A stretch of 8,885 nt of DNA from Desulfobacteraceae bacterium 4572_19 (GTDB lineage Bacteria > Desulfobacterota > Desulfobacteria > Desulfobacterales > NBLS01): positions 1 to 8,885 of the forward strand of contig NBLS01000085.1 of assembly GCA_002084385.1 (NCBI GenBank), written 5' to 3'. Of the stretch, positions 1 to 5,897 are shown piece by piece. The position numbers and the translations under genes were made by a program. The notes under the pieces are model-generated. The model did not search any database. It was not told the origin of the DNA and worked only from the letters and a program-made list of their open reading frames with translations. How positions within the stretch are numbered: position 1 is the stretch's first letter; every line of letters begins with the position of its first letter.

Positions 1-84
1 TTACATTTTTATTTACCAACATTTTATAAACCTTTTGCAACGTATCGTAACATTAAAAATAATACAAGTTTTTTATCCCTTACC

Positions 85-114
85 TTGACAAAAAGATTTT
101 TTTCCTTCTATAGA
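85..114 (+). promoter_or_regulatory. possible sigma70 promoter ahead of the cupin-rubredoxin gene
   Basis: A perfect -35 box TTGACA (85-90) is followed after 18 bases by TATAGA (109-114), a fair -10 box. Transcription would start near 121 and run through both repeats and the long hairpin before reaching the gene at 461, giving a leader of about 340 nt. The surroundings are AT-rich, so chance matches are likely. Confidence 0.4.
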
Positions 115-141
115 CCATCACATAAATAATTATCTACTGGC

Positions 142-219
142 TTTTATTTGAAAATTCATAGAAAAGCCACATTATAAAGACTTTCATTTTTTGTTATGGC
201 GTATCATTCGCCATGGCAA
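142..219 (+). repeat. family-2 dispersed repeat, copy 1
   Basis: About 78 bp shared with 3067-3145 (+) and 8636-8713 (-). The most conserved core is ATTATAAAGACTTTCATTTT followed by TTGTT. It ends in a hairpin, here ATGGCG (196-201) pairing with CGCCAT (209-214) around a 7-base loop, with outer TTG/CAA pairs. All three copies point toward the gene downstream of them. It looks like a small mobile or REP/MITE-type element; no encoding transposase is in view. Confidence 0.75.
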
Positions 220-234
220 GTTGTATGAAAATCC

Positions 235-293
235 GTAACCGTTCACGAACAAGAAATGTGATTTTTTCGGTAATCTCACATTTGTAAGCGTTC
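235..293 (+). repeat. family-1 dispersed repeat, copy A
   Basis: A 59-bp sequence starting GTAACCGTTCACGAACAAG and ending GTAAGCGTTC. Its reverse complement recurs at 1094-1151 with one T fewer in the T run, and its first 27 bases recur at 2443-2469. Internally AAATGTGA (254-261) can pair with TCACATTT (276-283). The 12-bp motif GTAASCGTTCAC occurs at both ends of the unit. Confidence 0.85.
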
Positions 294-391
294 ACAAGAG
301 CCTTATATCCGCATAAACAGCTTGGCATATAATAGTTGTTTTATATATGACAAGCTGTTTATGCGAAGATAAAGTGCTTGTGAACGCTTAC
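284..391 (+). repeat. 108-nt stem-loop (nested inverted repeats)
   Basis: Two perfect 15-bp inverted repeats are nested. The outer pair is GTAAGCGTTCACAAG (284-298) with its complement at 377-391. The inner pair is CGCATAAACAGCTTG (310-324) with its complement at 351-365. A further 6 bp (326-331 with 344-349) closes toward the loop, and the stretch between outer and inner arms is partly complementary. The outer arm overlaps the end of repeat copy A. The stem has no following T run, so it is not a standard terminator. It may be the body of a small mobile element or a folded leader RNA. Confidence 0.85.
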
Positions 392-448
392 GATGATTCT
401 ACTACAGCAGTTCCGGTTGAACCTAAAATACAGTCCGTACACCAGTAA
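347..448 (+). CDS. possible 33-residue leader peptide or gene remnant
   Basis: An ATG at 347 opens a 33-codon frame ending in TAA at 446-448, 12 bases before the cupin-rubredoxin ATG. The product starts MTSCLCEDK and ends VHQ, with an ordinary amino-acid mix. There is no Shine-Dalgarno sequence upstream, and the first third lies in the right arm of the 108-nt hairpin. Three readings are possible: an upstream leader peptide, the tail of a vanished gene, or chance. I do not recognise it. Confidence 0.2.
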   Translation: MTSCLCEDKVLVNAYDDSTTAVPVEPKIQSVHQ

Positions 449-460
449 AAGGAAAATGAC

Positions 461-1006
461 ATGGGAATTAAAAAAGTAAACTTAAACGGTATTGCACAAA
501 AAAAGAAAGCACCACAACACGAGTTAAACAGTCGCAGGGTTAAGATCATCAATGATATCCCCTATTTTTCGGAAAAAGTTGTGGAGCTTTTTCCGGGGAA
601 AGATGCATACCCACATTATCACTTTTATGCAGAATCATACTATATTCTGGAAGGTGAAATGACCTTGAAATATAAAATGGTCGATAATGTTTCATACGAA
701 GAGATGTTTTTAACACAGGGTGATCTTGTAACCATCGAAAAAAATACCATTCATCATTTAATTAATGCTACGGCTACGTCATGTGTGTTTTTAAGTCTAT
801 GCCCGCAGGATGTTATTGAAGAGAGCCGAAAAGAAAGTCCAAGTGTGAGCAACTTTTTTATTTGCAAAGCGTGCGGTTATGTCTATGACTCAATCTTTGA
901 AAAAGAATATAACGCATTGGAAGAAGCTGTACCATTTAGTGATCTTAATGACGACTTCAGATGTCCTGTCTGTAACGTGCCTAAATCGATGTTTGAGTGC
1001 ATTTAA
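461..1006 (+). CDS. cupin-rubredoxin fusion protein
   Basis: The 181-residue cytoplasmic protein combines two domains. Residues about 30-115 form a single cupin barrel with metal-binding motif H52-x-H54-x3-E58 and a second-motif histidine at 98/99. Residues about 133-180 form a rubredoxin with C135-x2-C138-GYVYD and C168-PV-C171 ligating one iron. The usual Gly after the last rubredoxin Cys is Asn172. The start is fixed by AAGGAA at 449-454, six bases before ATG. Rubredoxins carry single electrons; a cupin metal site on the same chain suggests a self-contained oxidoreductase, dioxygenase or metal-sensing unit. That role is inference, and the substrate cannot be read from sequence. The gene stands alone between inverted copies of the family-1 repeat, with a long structured leader upstream. 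It seems intact, with no frameshift. Confidence 0.9.
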   Translation: MGIKKVNLNGIAQKKKAPQHELNSRRVKIINDIPYFSEKVVELFPGKDAYPHYHFYAESYYILEGEMTLKYKMVDNVSYEEMFLTQGDLVTIEKNTIHHLINATATSCVFLSLCPQDVIEESRKESPSVSNFFICKACGYVYDSIFEKEYNALEEAVPFSDLNDDFRCPVCNVPKSMFECI

Positions 1007-1035
1007 ATGGTAAATTTTTCCAGAAAAAAACAGAA

Positions 1036-1094
1036 CTGTTCCTTTGGAATAAATCCTGATTGAGTTCTTCCTTTGAAAATGAACGAAGGAACAG
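1036..1094 (+). terminator. imperfect hairpin after the cupin-rubredoxin gene
   Basis: CTGTTCCTT (1036-1044) pairs with AAGGAACAG (1086-1094), and an alternative inner stem uses GTTCTTCCTT and GAAGGAAC. The loop is long (about 41 bases) and no T run follows on the + strand, so termination is uncertain. Read on the minus strand it directly follows repeat copy B, as the 108-nt hairpin follows copy A, so it could instead be that element's variable hairpin. Confidence 0.35.
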
Positions 1095-1151
1095 AACGCT
1101 TACAAATGTGAGATTACCGAAAAATCACATTTCTTGTTCGTGAACGGTTAC
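1094..1151 (-). repeat. family-1 dispersed repeat, copy B (inverted)
   Basis: This is the reverse complement of 235-293, identical except for one missing base in the T run. Copies A and B therefore bracket the cupin-rubredoxin gene as long inverted repeats about 800 bases apart. I see no clear target-site duplication outside them. Copy B runs to within about 70 bases of the damaged start of the multiheme cytochrome gene. Confidence 0.85.
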
Positions 1152-1163
1152 CAAAACGAACTG

Positions 1164-1287
1164 TTGGATATTTTTGTAAAGAGACGGATTACTATGACTA
1201 TTTATTTTTTGTTAACCTTGATTTACTTGTCAAGAGTGTCACGAAGATCAGGCCGAGCAATATTTAAGTGGAAAACATGCTCTTGGG
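1164..1287 (+). other. displaced 5' segment of the cytochrome gene (signal-like frame plus lost heme motif)
   Basis: In the cytochrome's frame, coding-like sequence reaches back to 1222 and contains a further heme-binding motif CQECH (1228-1242) followed by HEDQAEQYLSGKHA, but TAA (1213) and TGA (1219) block it. In another frame, residues from about 1176 read VKRRITMTIYFLLTLI, a positive stretch then a hydrophobic one, as in a signal peptide. A single-base shift near 1221 would join the two. This suggests one indel broke a secreted cytochrome gene, or that sequence beside repeat copy B replaced its true 5' end. Confidence 0.45.
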
Positions 1288-2253
1288 ATGCTCCCTATAA
1301 CCGCTTTCCCCAAGTTTGCACATGCCCAGCCTACGGCTTTTATTGCCGGTCAAAAGGGGTGTAATGGGTGCCATAATCTAGGCATTAAAGATGAAAAAAC
1401 CAAAAATGAAGGTCTTGCTGGGGAATTCAGGAAATATTATAAATACGGAATGGATTGCCAGAACTGTCATACCAGGCATGCCTTTTCAAAAAAAGAAGCT
1501 CTTCAGCCCGAAGCCTGTAATCAGTGTCATACAGGGTTTGATCATGCACAGTGGGAAATGTGGAATCATTCAAAGCATGGGGCAGCTTATAATACGGACA
1601 GAGAGGCACATAGAGGTGCAACTTGCCAGGATTGTCATATGGCTGGTGGTAATCACAGAGTGATGACGGCATGGGGTTTTCTGGCATTGAGATTGCCTGA
1701 AAAAGATGCAGAGTGGATGGGTTACAGAGTAAGTATCTTAAAAGGGCTGGGAATTTTGGATAAAGATGGTAAGCCTACCGAGAGGATGGAGATTATAAAA
1801 GAGACCAAGATGATAAGGTTGACTGAAGAATCTTTTAATGCTGAAAGAGAAGCGATGGTAAAAGTATGTCAACAATGTCACAGTGCAACTTATGTAAAAA
1901 AGAATTTTGAGAATGCTGACCAAATGATAAAAGCATCCGATGAAATTTTTGCTGAGGCAATTGAACTTGTGGCAAAACTATACCAAGATGGAATTTTAAA
2001 ACCTAAAACCAATATGGCAACATTTCCGTATCCGGATCTTTTCACTTTTTATGAAGTTGATACTCATTTAGAAGTGTTGTTGTACGAGATGTTTATGGAT
2101 TATAGACAGAAATCTTTTCAAGCTTCATTTCACTTTATGCCAGACTATACCACATGGTATGGATTGGCAAAGTTGAAGACAACCATAGTCGAAATGAGAG
2201 AAATTGATAAACACATGAGAATGGCTCATAAGCACAAGACTATGGCAAAATAA
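1288..2253 (+). CDS. multiheme cytochrome c, hydroxylamine oxidoreductase-like (5' end damaged)
   Basis: The frame has five CxxCH heme-attachment sites (Cys pairs 25/28, 57/60, 77/80, 113/116, 194/197), and a sixth lies upstream at 1228-1242. The CxxCHMAGGNHRV block, the last CxxCH, and a helical C-terminal part with HFMPDYTTWYG resemble the octaheme HAO family, which interconverts hydroxylamine and other nitrogen oxides in the periplasm. The first ATG in frame is 1288, but it starts inside the conserved region and skips one heme. The residues before AHAQ look like a signal cleavage site, but there is no positively charged n-region. Without export, hemes cannot be attached, so the gene as read is probably non-functional. 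With two hemes and a signal peptide added, the length would match a usual HAO-like protein. Substrate and direction are unknown. Confidence 0.75.
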   Translation: MLPITAFPKFAHAQPTAFIAGQKGCNGCHNLGIKDEKTKNEGLAGEFRKYYKYGMDCQNCHTRHAFSKKEALQPEACNQCHTGFDHAQWEMWNHSKHGAAYNTDREAHRGATCQDCHMAGGNHRVMTAWGFLALRLPEKDAEWMGYRVSILKGLGILDKDGKPTERMEIIKETKMIRLTEESFNAEREAMVKVCQQCHSATYVKKNFENADQMIKASDEIFAEAIELVAKLYQDGILKPKTNMATFPYPDLFTFYEVDTHLEVLLYEMFMDYRQKSFQASFHFMPDYTTWYGLAKLKTTIVEMREIDKHMRMAHKHKTMAK

Positions 2254-2442
2254 CGCTATGTTCATTGCTGACTGAAGTCTTGATGACAGGCATGCTTACC
2301 AGCCGGGGTCTGCTTTTTTATTCCTTTCTCTTAGGATATATAAACCTGAAGAAACCCCAGGTATGATGGAAGGAAGGCAAAAACCGGTTTTTATTTTTAC
2401 ACTCTCGACGGTGCAGTGCTGATGTAAGCACTTAGTAAATTT

Positions 2443-2469
2443 GTAACCGTTCACGAACAAGAAATGTGA
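2443..2469 (+). repeat. family-1 dispersed repeat, partial copy C
   Basis: The first 27 bases of copy A recur exactly and then stop. The final GA of the copy is the start of the Shine-Dalgarno GAGGG (2468-2472) that serves the isochorismatase-like gene at 2477. The 190 bases before it (2254-2442) hold no gene; I see only a weak AGTGCT/AGCACT hairpin (2415-2432) and the palindrome AAAAACCGGTTTTT near 2388. Confidence 0.8.
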
Positions 2470-2476
2470 GGGCAAT

Positions 2477-3055
2477 ATGTCGTTTTCCAGCAAAAATAAT
2501 GCCTTGATAGTTATTGATTTTATCAATGATATAGTTCACAAAGAAGGAAAAATTCCAAGCTGTGCGGATTACGTAGAGAGATATAACGTCATAGAAAATG
2601 TAAATAGAGCCATAAAAAATGCACGGATGAATAGACATCCCGTAATCCATGTTAAAGTCGGTTTTACAGAAAGCTACAGTGAAGTGTTTGAAGGATCTCC
2701 TGTTTTTGGTGCGGCAAAAAAACATGGTGCCTTGAAACTGGGTAAATGGGGAACAGCATTTCACTCTCAGGTTGATGTTGACAACAGTGATTATGTGGTT
2801 GTTAAACATCGGATAAGTGCTTTTTATGGAACTGATTTGGAAATTTTCTTAAGAACCAATAAAATAGAGCAAGTTATGCTTTGTGGGGTATCAACCAATA
2901 TGGCAGTAGAACTCACTGCCAGAGAGGCACACGACAGAGATTATTTGGTTGAAATAGTTGAAGATGCATGTGGTGCACATACGAAAGAATTGCATGATAT
3001 ATCTATCAAAGTGCTATCTTCATTTTCTAAAATTATTAATACTATCGAACAGTAA
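2477..3055 (+). CDS. isochorismatase-fold cysteine hydrolase
   Basis: The 192-residue protein spans the whole isochorismatase-like fold. The expected catalytic triad is present: D14 in IVIDFIND, K110 in VVKHRISAF, and the nucleophile C136 in MLCGVSTNMAVE. The family includes nicotinamidases, isochorismatases, biuret and other amidohydrolases, so the substrate stays open. The FYGTDLE segment after K110 is common in hydrolases of this group. There is no signal peptide, so it acts in the cytoplasm. GAGGG four bases before ATG sets the start, and half of this site is supplied by repeat copy C. The gap to the upstream cytochrome is 223 bases, so it probably has its own transcript. The reading frame seems intact. 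Confidence 0.88.
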   Translation: MSFSSKNNALIVIDFINDIVHKEGKIPSCADYVERYNVIENVNRAIKNARMNRHPVIHVKVGFTESYSEVFEGSPVFGAAKKHGALKLGKWGTAFHSQVDVDNSDYVVVKHRISAFYGTDLEIFLRTNKIEQVMLCGVSTNMAVELTAREAHDRDYLVEIVEDACGAHTKELHDISIKVLSSFSKIINTIEQ

Positions 3056-3066
3056 ACACAAATAAA

Positions 3067-3145
3067 TTTTTATATGAACGTCCCTGGAAACGCTATATTA
3101 TAAAGACTTTCATTTTTTGTTGTGGCATACTATTTGCCGTGGCGG
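3067..3145 (+). repeat. family-2 dispersed repeat, copy 2
   Basis: It matches copies 1 and 3 across TTTTTATATGAA, GAAA.GCT and the ATTATAAAGACTTTC core. Its end hairpin is GUGGCA with UGCCGU, which closes only if G-U pairs are allowed, as in RNA. It lies just ahead of the NTF2-like gene and in the same orientation. Confidence 0.75.
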
Positions 3146-3178
3146 TTATTGGAAAGAGAGAATAAAATGGAGATAATA

Positions 3179-3568
3179 ATGTTAAAAGATACTCTCAAAT
3201 CATTGTTGGAAAACATTTATCAACCTCAAGTTGATCCCGAAGAATATATACAGAAATTTGTTAGCACCGACTATATCCAAATAGTTGATGGACATCATAT
3301 TAACTACTCTGATTTTATTGCACATATAATAAAACAACGACAAGTTATTAAGGATGTATCTTTTGATTTTCGTTACCTTATTGAAGAGAATAATTACGTT
3401 GCATCCTTACATAGGATTCATGCAACAAAAATTGATACTAACAAAAAAATTATTGCTGAAGTTCATGCTTTCTTTCAATTTAAAGAAGGTATATTGAGAT
3501 CTTGCAATGAACGGACAAAAGTCATTCAAGGTTCCACTGAGGACGAAGATTTAGGACGAAGAAAATAA
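3179..3568 (+). CDS. NTF2/SnoaL-like protein
   Basis: The product is about 129 residues with the length and pattern of the NTF2-like (SnoaL) cone fold: helices at the start (LKDTLKSLLENIY), a DYIQIVDGH strand, then strands ending in AEVHAFFQFKEGIL. This fold binds small molecules in many enzymes and accessory proteins, and no specific activity can be assigned. I chose ATG 3179 because GGAG (3169-3172) sits six bases before it. ATG 3167 in the same frame is the alternative and would add four residues. The tail after the fold is short and charged (STEDEDLGRRK). The stop codon overlaps the Shine-Dalgarno sequence of the next reading frame at 3579, so the two were probably co-translated. Confidence 0.75.
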   Translation: MLKDTLKSLLENIYQPQVDPEEYIQKFVSTDYIQIVDGHHINYSDFIAHIIKQRQVIKDVSFDFRYLIEENNYVASLHRIHATKIDTNKKIIAEVHAFFQFKEGILRSCNERTKVIQGSTEDEDLGRRK

Positions 3569-3595
3569 GGGATTTATTATGGGATGTAATCCATT

Positions 3596-3937
3596 GTGGT
3601 AGCTACGGCAGATCATTACCATTACGGTATTGCGTATGGTAGTGGTCAATATTCTATGGATCCTACTTTGGAGGCCATGCAGATACTTTCAAAAGATGTA
3701 GAACATGCTTTTAGGTTGTTGGAAAGTGGGGATTATGCCTCATATTTAATCTCTTGTTTGTCCATAACAAAAAGTGATTGGGTAGCTGGAGGAATTTTGT
3801 TAAATTATTTAAATCCTATATGCGGATCAATTGTTAGCACAACTTTTAGTGAATTTGGTACACCAGAACCTTATGGAGCCGAACCGCCATCTTGGGTTTT
3901 ATGTGCTTTAACAAAATGGGAACGTACAGCTGTGTAA
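3596..3937 (+). CDS. unrecognised protein, likely frameshifted near its start
   Basis: I do not recognise this family. The GTG-started frame gives 113 residues with a His-rich start (TADHYHYGIAYG) and a Pro/Trp-rich end (EPYGAEPPSWVLCALTKW). The natural start is probably ATG 3579, which has a good AAGGGA site six bases ahead overlapping the stop of the NTF2-like gene. That frame reads MGCNPLW and then hits TAG at 3600. One extra G at 3599 would join it to the long frame and give about 119 residues. GTG 3596 itself has no Shine-Dalgarno sequence. Either a base was lost, in the genome or in sequencing, or expression is poor. It forms a transcription unit with the NTF2-like gene, so a partner role is possible but unproven. 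Confidence 0.55.
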   Translation: MVATADHYHYGIAYGSGQYSMDPTLEAMQILSKDVEHAFRLLESGDYASYLISCLSITKSDWVAGGILLNYLNPICGSIVSTTFSEFGTPEPYGAEPPSWVLCALTKWERTAV

Positions 3938-4007
3938 TGAATCTGTTGATTAACTAATCGATGTGAAAAAATTAATTCTAACCAAAACAGAGTGATGGGA
4001 GATCATT

Positions 4008-4574
4008 ATGAAGAAAATACTGATAATTAACGGGCACGAAAAGTTTCCAAACCTTGCAGAGGGTAAATTTAACAGAACATTTTCAGATTTGGCTTTGGAA
4101 CATGCCAAGAATCAGAGCATGGAAGTTCAAAGTACTTATGTGGATGAACCCTTTGACATAGAACAGGAACTGCAAAAACTGGTATGGGCGGATCTTGTGA
4201 TTTTGCAGACACCGGTCTATTGGTTCTGCGTCCCCGGAAAACTGAAAATGTATATTGATCAGGTTTTTCTGGCCGGTTATCGCACCATATATACGGGTGC
4301 AGGCGGGAAAGATTACGGAAAAGGTGGGTTGCTCAAGGGAAAATATATGCTTTCCACCACCTGGAATGCTCCTGAGATGGCATTTGAATTTGGAGCTTTG
4401 ATGGACGGACGCACGGTAGATGATGTTTTTCTGTGGTTACACAAGACGTTGAATTACATTGGCTTGACGAAGGCGGCTCCAACATTTAGCTGTTTTGATA
4501 TCGTAAAAAATCCTAATATTGACGATAATACAAAGTGCTATCAGGAACACCTGTGTAGCTATGTAGTCGGTTAA
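4008..4574 (+). CDS. mdaB: MdaB-like NAD(P)H:quinone oxidoreductase (flavodoxin fold)
   Basis: The 188-residue flavoprotein reads KILIINGHEKF at the N terminus, then WADLVILQTPVYWFCVPGKLKMYIDQVF (residues about 57-85), GKGGLLKGKYMLSTTWNAP (about 103-123), and ends in YQEHLCSYVVG. These blocks match the MdaB group of FAD/FMN quinone reductases, which transfer two electrons from NAD(P)H to quinones and so avoid radical semiquinones. It acts in the cytoplasm. GGGAG (3997-4001) lies six bases before ATG. The length is close to that of the E. coli protein (about 193), so it seems complete. Its last five codons form the start of the 102-bp tandem duplication. The best-supported role nearby is redox defence, alongside the cupin-rubredoxin. 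Confidence 0.85.
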   Translation: MKKILIINGHEKFPNLAEGKFNRTFSDLALEHAKNQSMEVQSTYVDEPFDIEQELQKLVWADLVILQTPVYWFCVPGKLKMYIDQVFLAGYRTIYTGAGGKDYGKGGLLKGKYMLSTTWNAPEMAFEFGALMDGRTVDDVFLWLHKTLNYIGLTKAAPTFSCFDIVKNPNIDDNTKCYQEHLCSYVVG

Positions 4575-4762
4575 TTAGACTCACAAATACTGCTTTGTTG
4601 AAAAGGGAGAACAGAATGGAAAAGAAGAAAATTGACGTTGCTTCATGCCTTGATTGTCCACTATGTAGTCGGTTAATTAGACTCACAAATACTGCTTTGT
4701 TGAAAAGGGAGAACAGAATGGAAAAGAAGAAAATTGACGTTGCTTCATGCCTTGATTGTCCA
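4559..4762 (+). repeat. exact 102-bp tandem duplication
   Basis: 4559-4660 and 4661-4762 are identical over 102 bases, and the flanking bases differ. Each unit holds the last codons of the mdaB-like gene, the intergenic stretch, an AAGGGAG ribosome site, and the first 15 codons of the small Cys protein. As 102 is a multiple of three, the frame stays open across the junction. Perfect identity points to a very recent event or an assembly artefact. Confidence 0.95.
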
Positions 4763-4840
4763 TGGTGTTGGCTTGGTGACCATAACGGAAACATTGTGAA
4801 TGTTAATTTTGAAAGTAGTAAGTTAAGTATAGAGGGATAA
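4616..4840 (+). CDS. small CxxCPxC protein, N terminus duplicated
   Basis: The original gene appears to start at ATG 4718 with AAGGGAG six bases ahead, giving 40 residues: MEKKKIDVASCLDCPWCW, then GDHNGNIVNVNFESSKLSIEG. The duplication adds a second identical start at 4616, and the longer frame gives 74 residues with two CLDCPxC triplets (C11/C14/C17 and C45/C48/C51). Three closely spaced cysteines could hold iron-sulfur or zinc, but the family is unknown to me, and the protein may be a remnant of something longer. Both ribosome sites are equally good, so both products could be made. It lies 41 bases after the mdaB-like stop and is probably co-transcribed with it. Confidence 0.5.
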   Translation: MEKKKIDVASCLDCPLCSRLIRLTNTALLKRENRMEKKKIDVASCLDCPWCWLGDHNGNIVNVNFESSKLSIEG

Positions 4841-5029
4841 AATATAAAATTGGATTTTCCACTTTATTCGAACTTTGTTAAGGAGGTTAATAATACCAAC
4901 AGTCTTTATTTGTAAGGCTATGTATGTTTTTTGGACATATCACTTTCAAAATCTACAACACTTTTATATAATCTACATTTTTTGTAGGAAGGTTAGCTTA
5001 TTATCCAAATTAACCAGAAGAAGCACATT
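4841..5029. other. gene-free stretch between converging genes, with an orphan Shine-Dalgarno
   Basis: No gene is supported in these 189 bases. A consensus AAGGAGGT stands at 4880-4887, but no ATG, GTG or TTG follows at a usable distance. A weak hairpin CTACA/TGTAG (4973-4977 with 4983-4987) contains only T in its loop. The stretch separates the + genes from the - genes, so transcription converges here, yet I see no convincing terminator. Confidence 0.5.
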
Positions 5030-5854
5030 TTATTGTTTATCTAATTTTACAACATTGCCTTTTCTATTTTTTAGGATTTCTCTTGTTTTCATAAGTTCTG
5101 CCACAAGTTCCTTTTCATTTGGCAAAACCAATTGGTATTCTGACGCAAGAATTTTATTGGGCAATGCTTCAAGGGCATATTCAGCCACTGCATGATCTTT
5201 TTCAGCACAAAGGATTAAACCAACAGGAGGGTTTTCCTCCTGTTGTGTCCAATGCTTAGAAGCATAATTGCAGTAAAGGTGCATTTGCCCTGCATCTGCA
5301 TGGGTGAACTCACCAATTTTAAGATCAATCAGAACAAGGCATCGCAATTTTCTGTGAAAAAAAACAAGATCAACTCGATACCATTTATTTCCAATCCTCA
5401 ATCGTTTCTGACGTGCAATAAAGGCAAAATCACTGCCAAGTTCAAGCAAAAAAGTTTCAAGATGGTGAATCAATGCATCTTCAAGGTCACTTTCTGAATA
5501 TTCATCTTTAAGTCCCAAAAATTCCAGAACAAAAGGGTCTTTAATCTCCTCTTCAGGGCTGGTAATGTCATCATGTTCAGGGATACTGCCTTTATTCAGC
5601 ATTGCCGCCTTATTACGGGATAAAAGTGTTCGTTCATAAAATTGGGATGAAATTTGTCTGCTTAGCTGTCTTACCGACCATCCGCCACGCAGGGCTTCTG
5701 ATTCATAAAATTCTCTTTTTTCACTGGAGTCACATCTTTTAATCAGGTTGACATAATGGGACCATGAGAGGGGGAAACAACCTTTTAAATTTTCAATAGA
5801 TAAAATCCGAGACATTGTTTCGGATTTTTTTTCTTTTCCAGGTTGGTACCCCAA
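5030..5854 (-). pseudogene. YhcG/DUF1016-type PDDEXK nuclease, N-terminally truncated
   Basis: The frame retains the end of the DUF1016 N-terminal domain (LSWSHYVNLIKR, residues 29-40; GGWSVRQLSRQISSQFYERT, about 57-76). It is followed by a complete PDDEXK nuclease domain with E132, D162 in YRVDLVFF and D177-L-K179 in VLIDLKIG. Intact family members run to about 340-380 residues; this one has 274, with about 100 missing at the start. A stop codon lies five codons before the TTG at 5854, and ATG 5815 is the only internal start. Neither restores the missing domain. The family is found beside restriction-modification systems and mobile DNA; its cellular role is poorly known. It lies only 43 bases from the end of the broken transketolase, which suggests the missing 5' part was deleted there. 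Confidence 0.7.
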
Positions 5855-5897
5855 GTAGCTCGATTTTTAGAGTTGAAAAAATATCAAATATTTCATG

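Noticed and set aside
142..293. CRISPR-like direct repeats
   Set aside because: Copies are few, far apart, in both orientations, and unevenly spaced.
1288..1330. Signal peptide at the 1288 start ending in FAHA
   Set aside because: There is no basic n-region or long hydrophobic core, and the segment lies inside the conserved cytochrome region after a heme motif.
1391..1923. Other-frame open frames across the cytochrome gene (both strands)
   Set aside because: They are shadows of a gene with repeated CxxCH motifs and show no independent features.
235..2469. Integron attC sites or a gene-cassette array
   Set aside because: Genes in one direction with palindromes between them suggested it, but the GTTRRRY and RYYYAAC core boxes are absent, the repeats precede as well as follow genes, orientation is mixed, and no integrase is present.
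2296..2809. Minus-strand open frames over the isochorismatase-like gene and its upstream gap
   Set aside because: They are antisense to a gene with a clear catalytic triad and have no ribosome sites.
4513..4794. Minus-strand frame with a repeated hydrophobic segment
   Set aside because: It is only the reverse reading of the 102-bp tandem duplication.
4875..5195. 106-codon + frame starting TTG after AAGGAGG
   Set aside because: Its composition is unlike a protein here, its second half is antisense to the nuclease domain, and the ribosome-like site overlaps the proposed start rather than preceding it.
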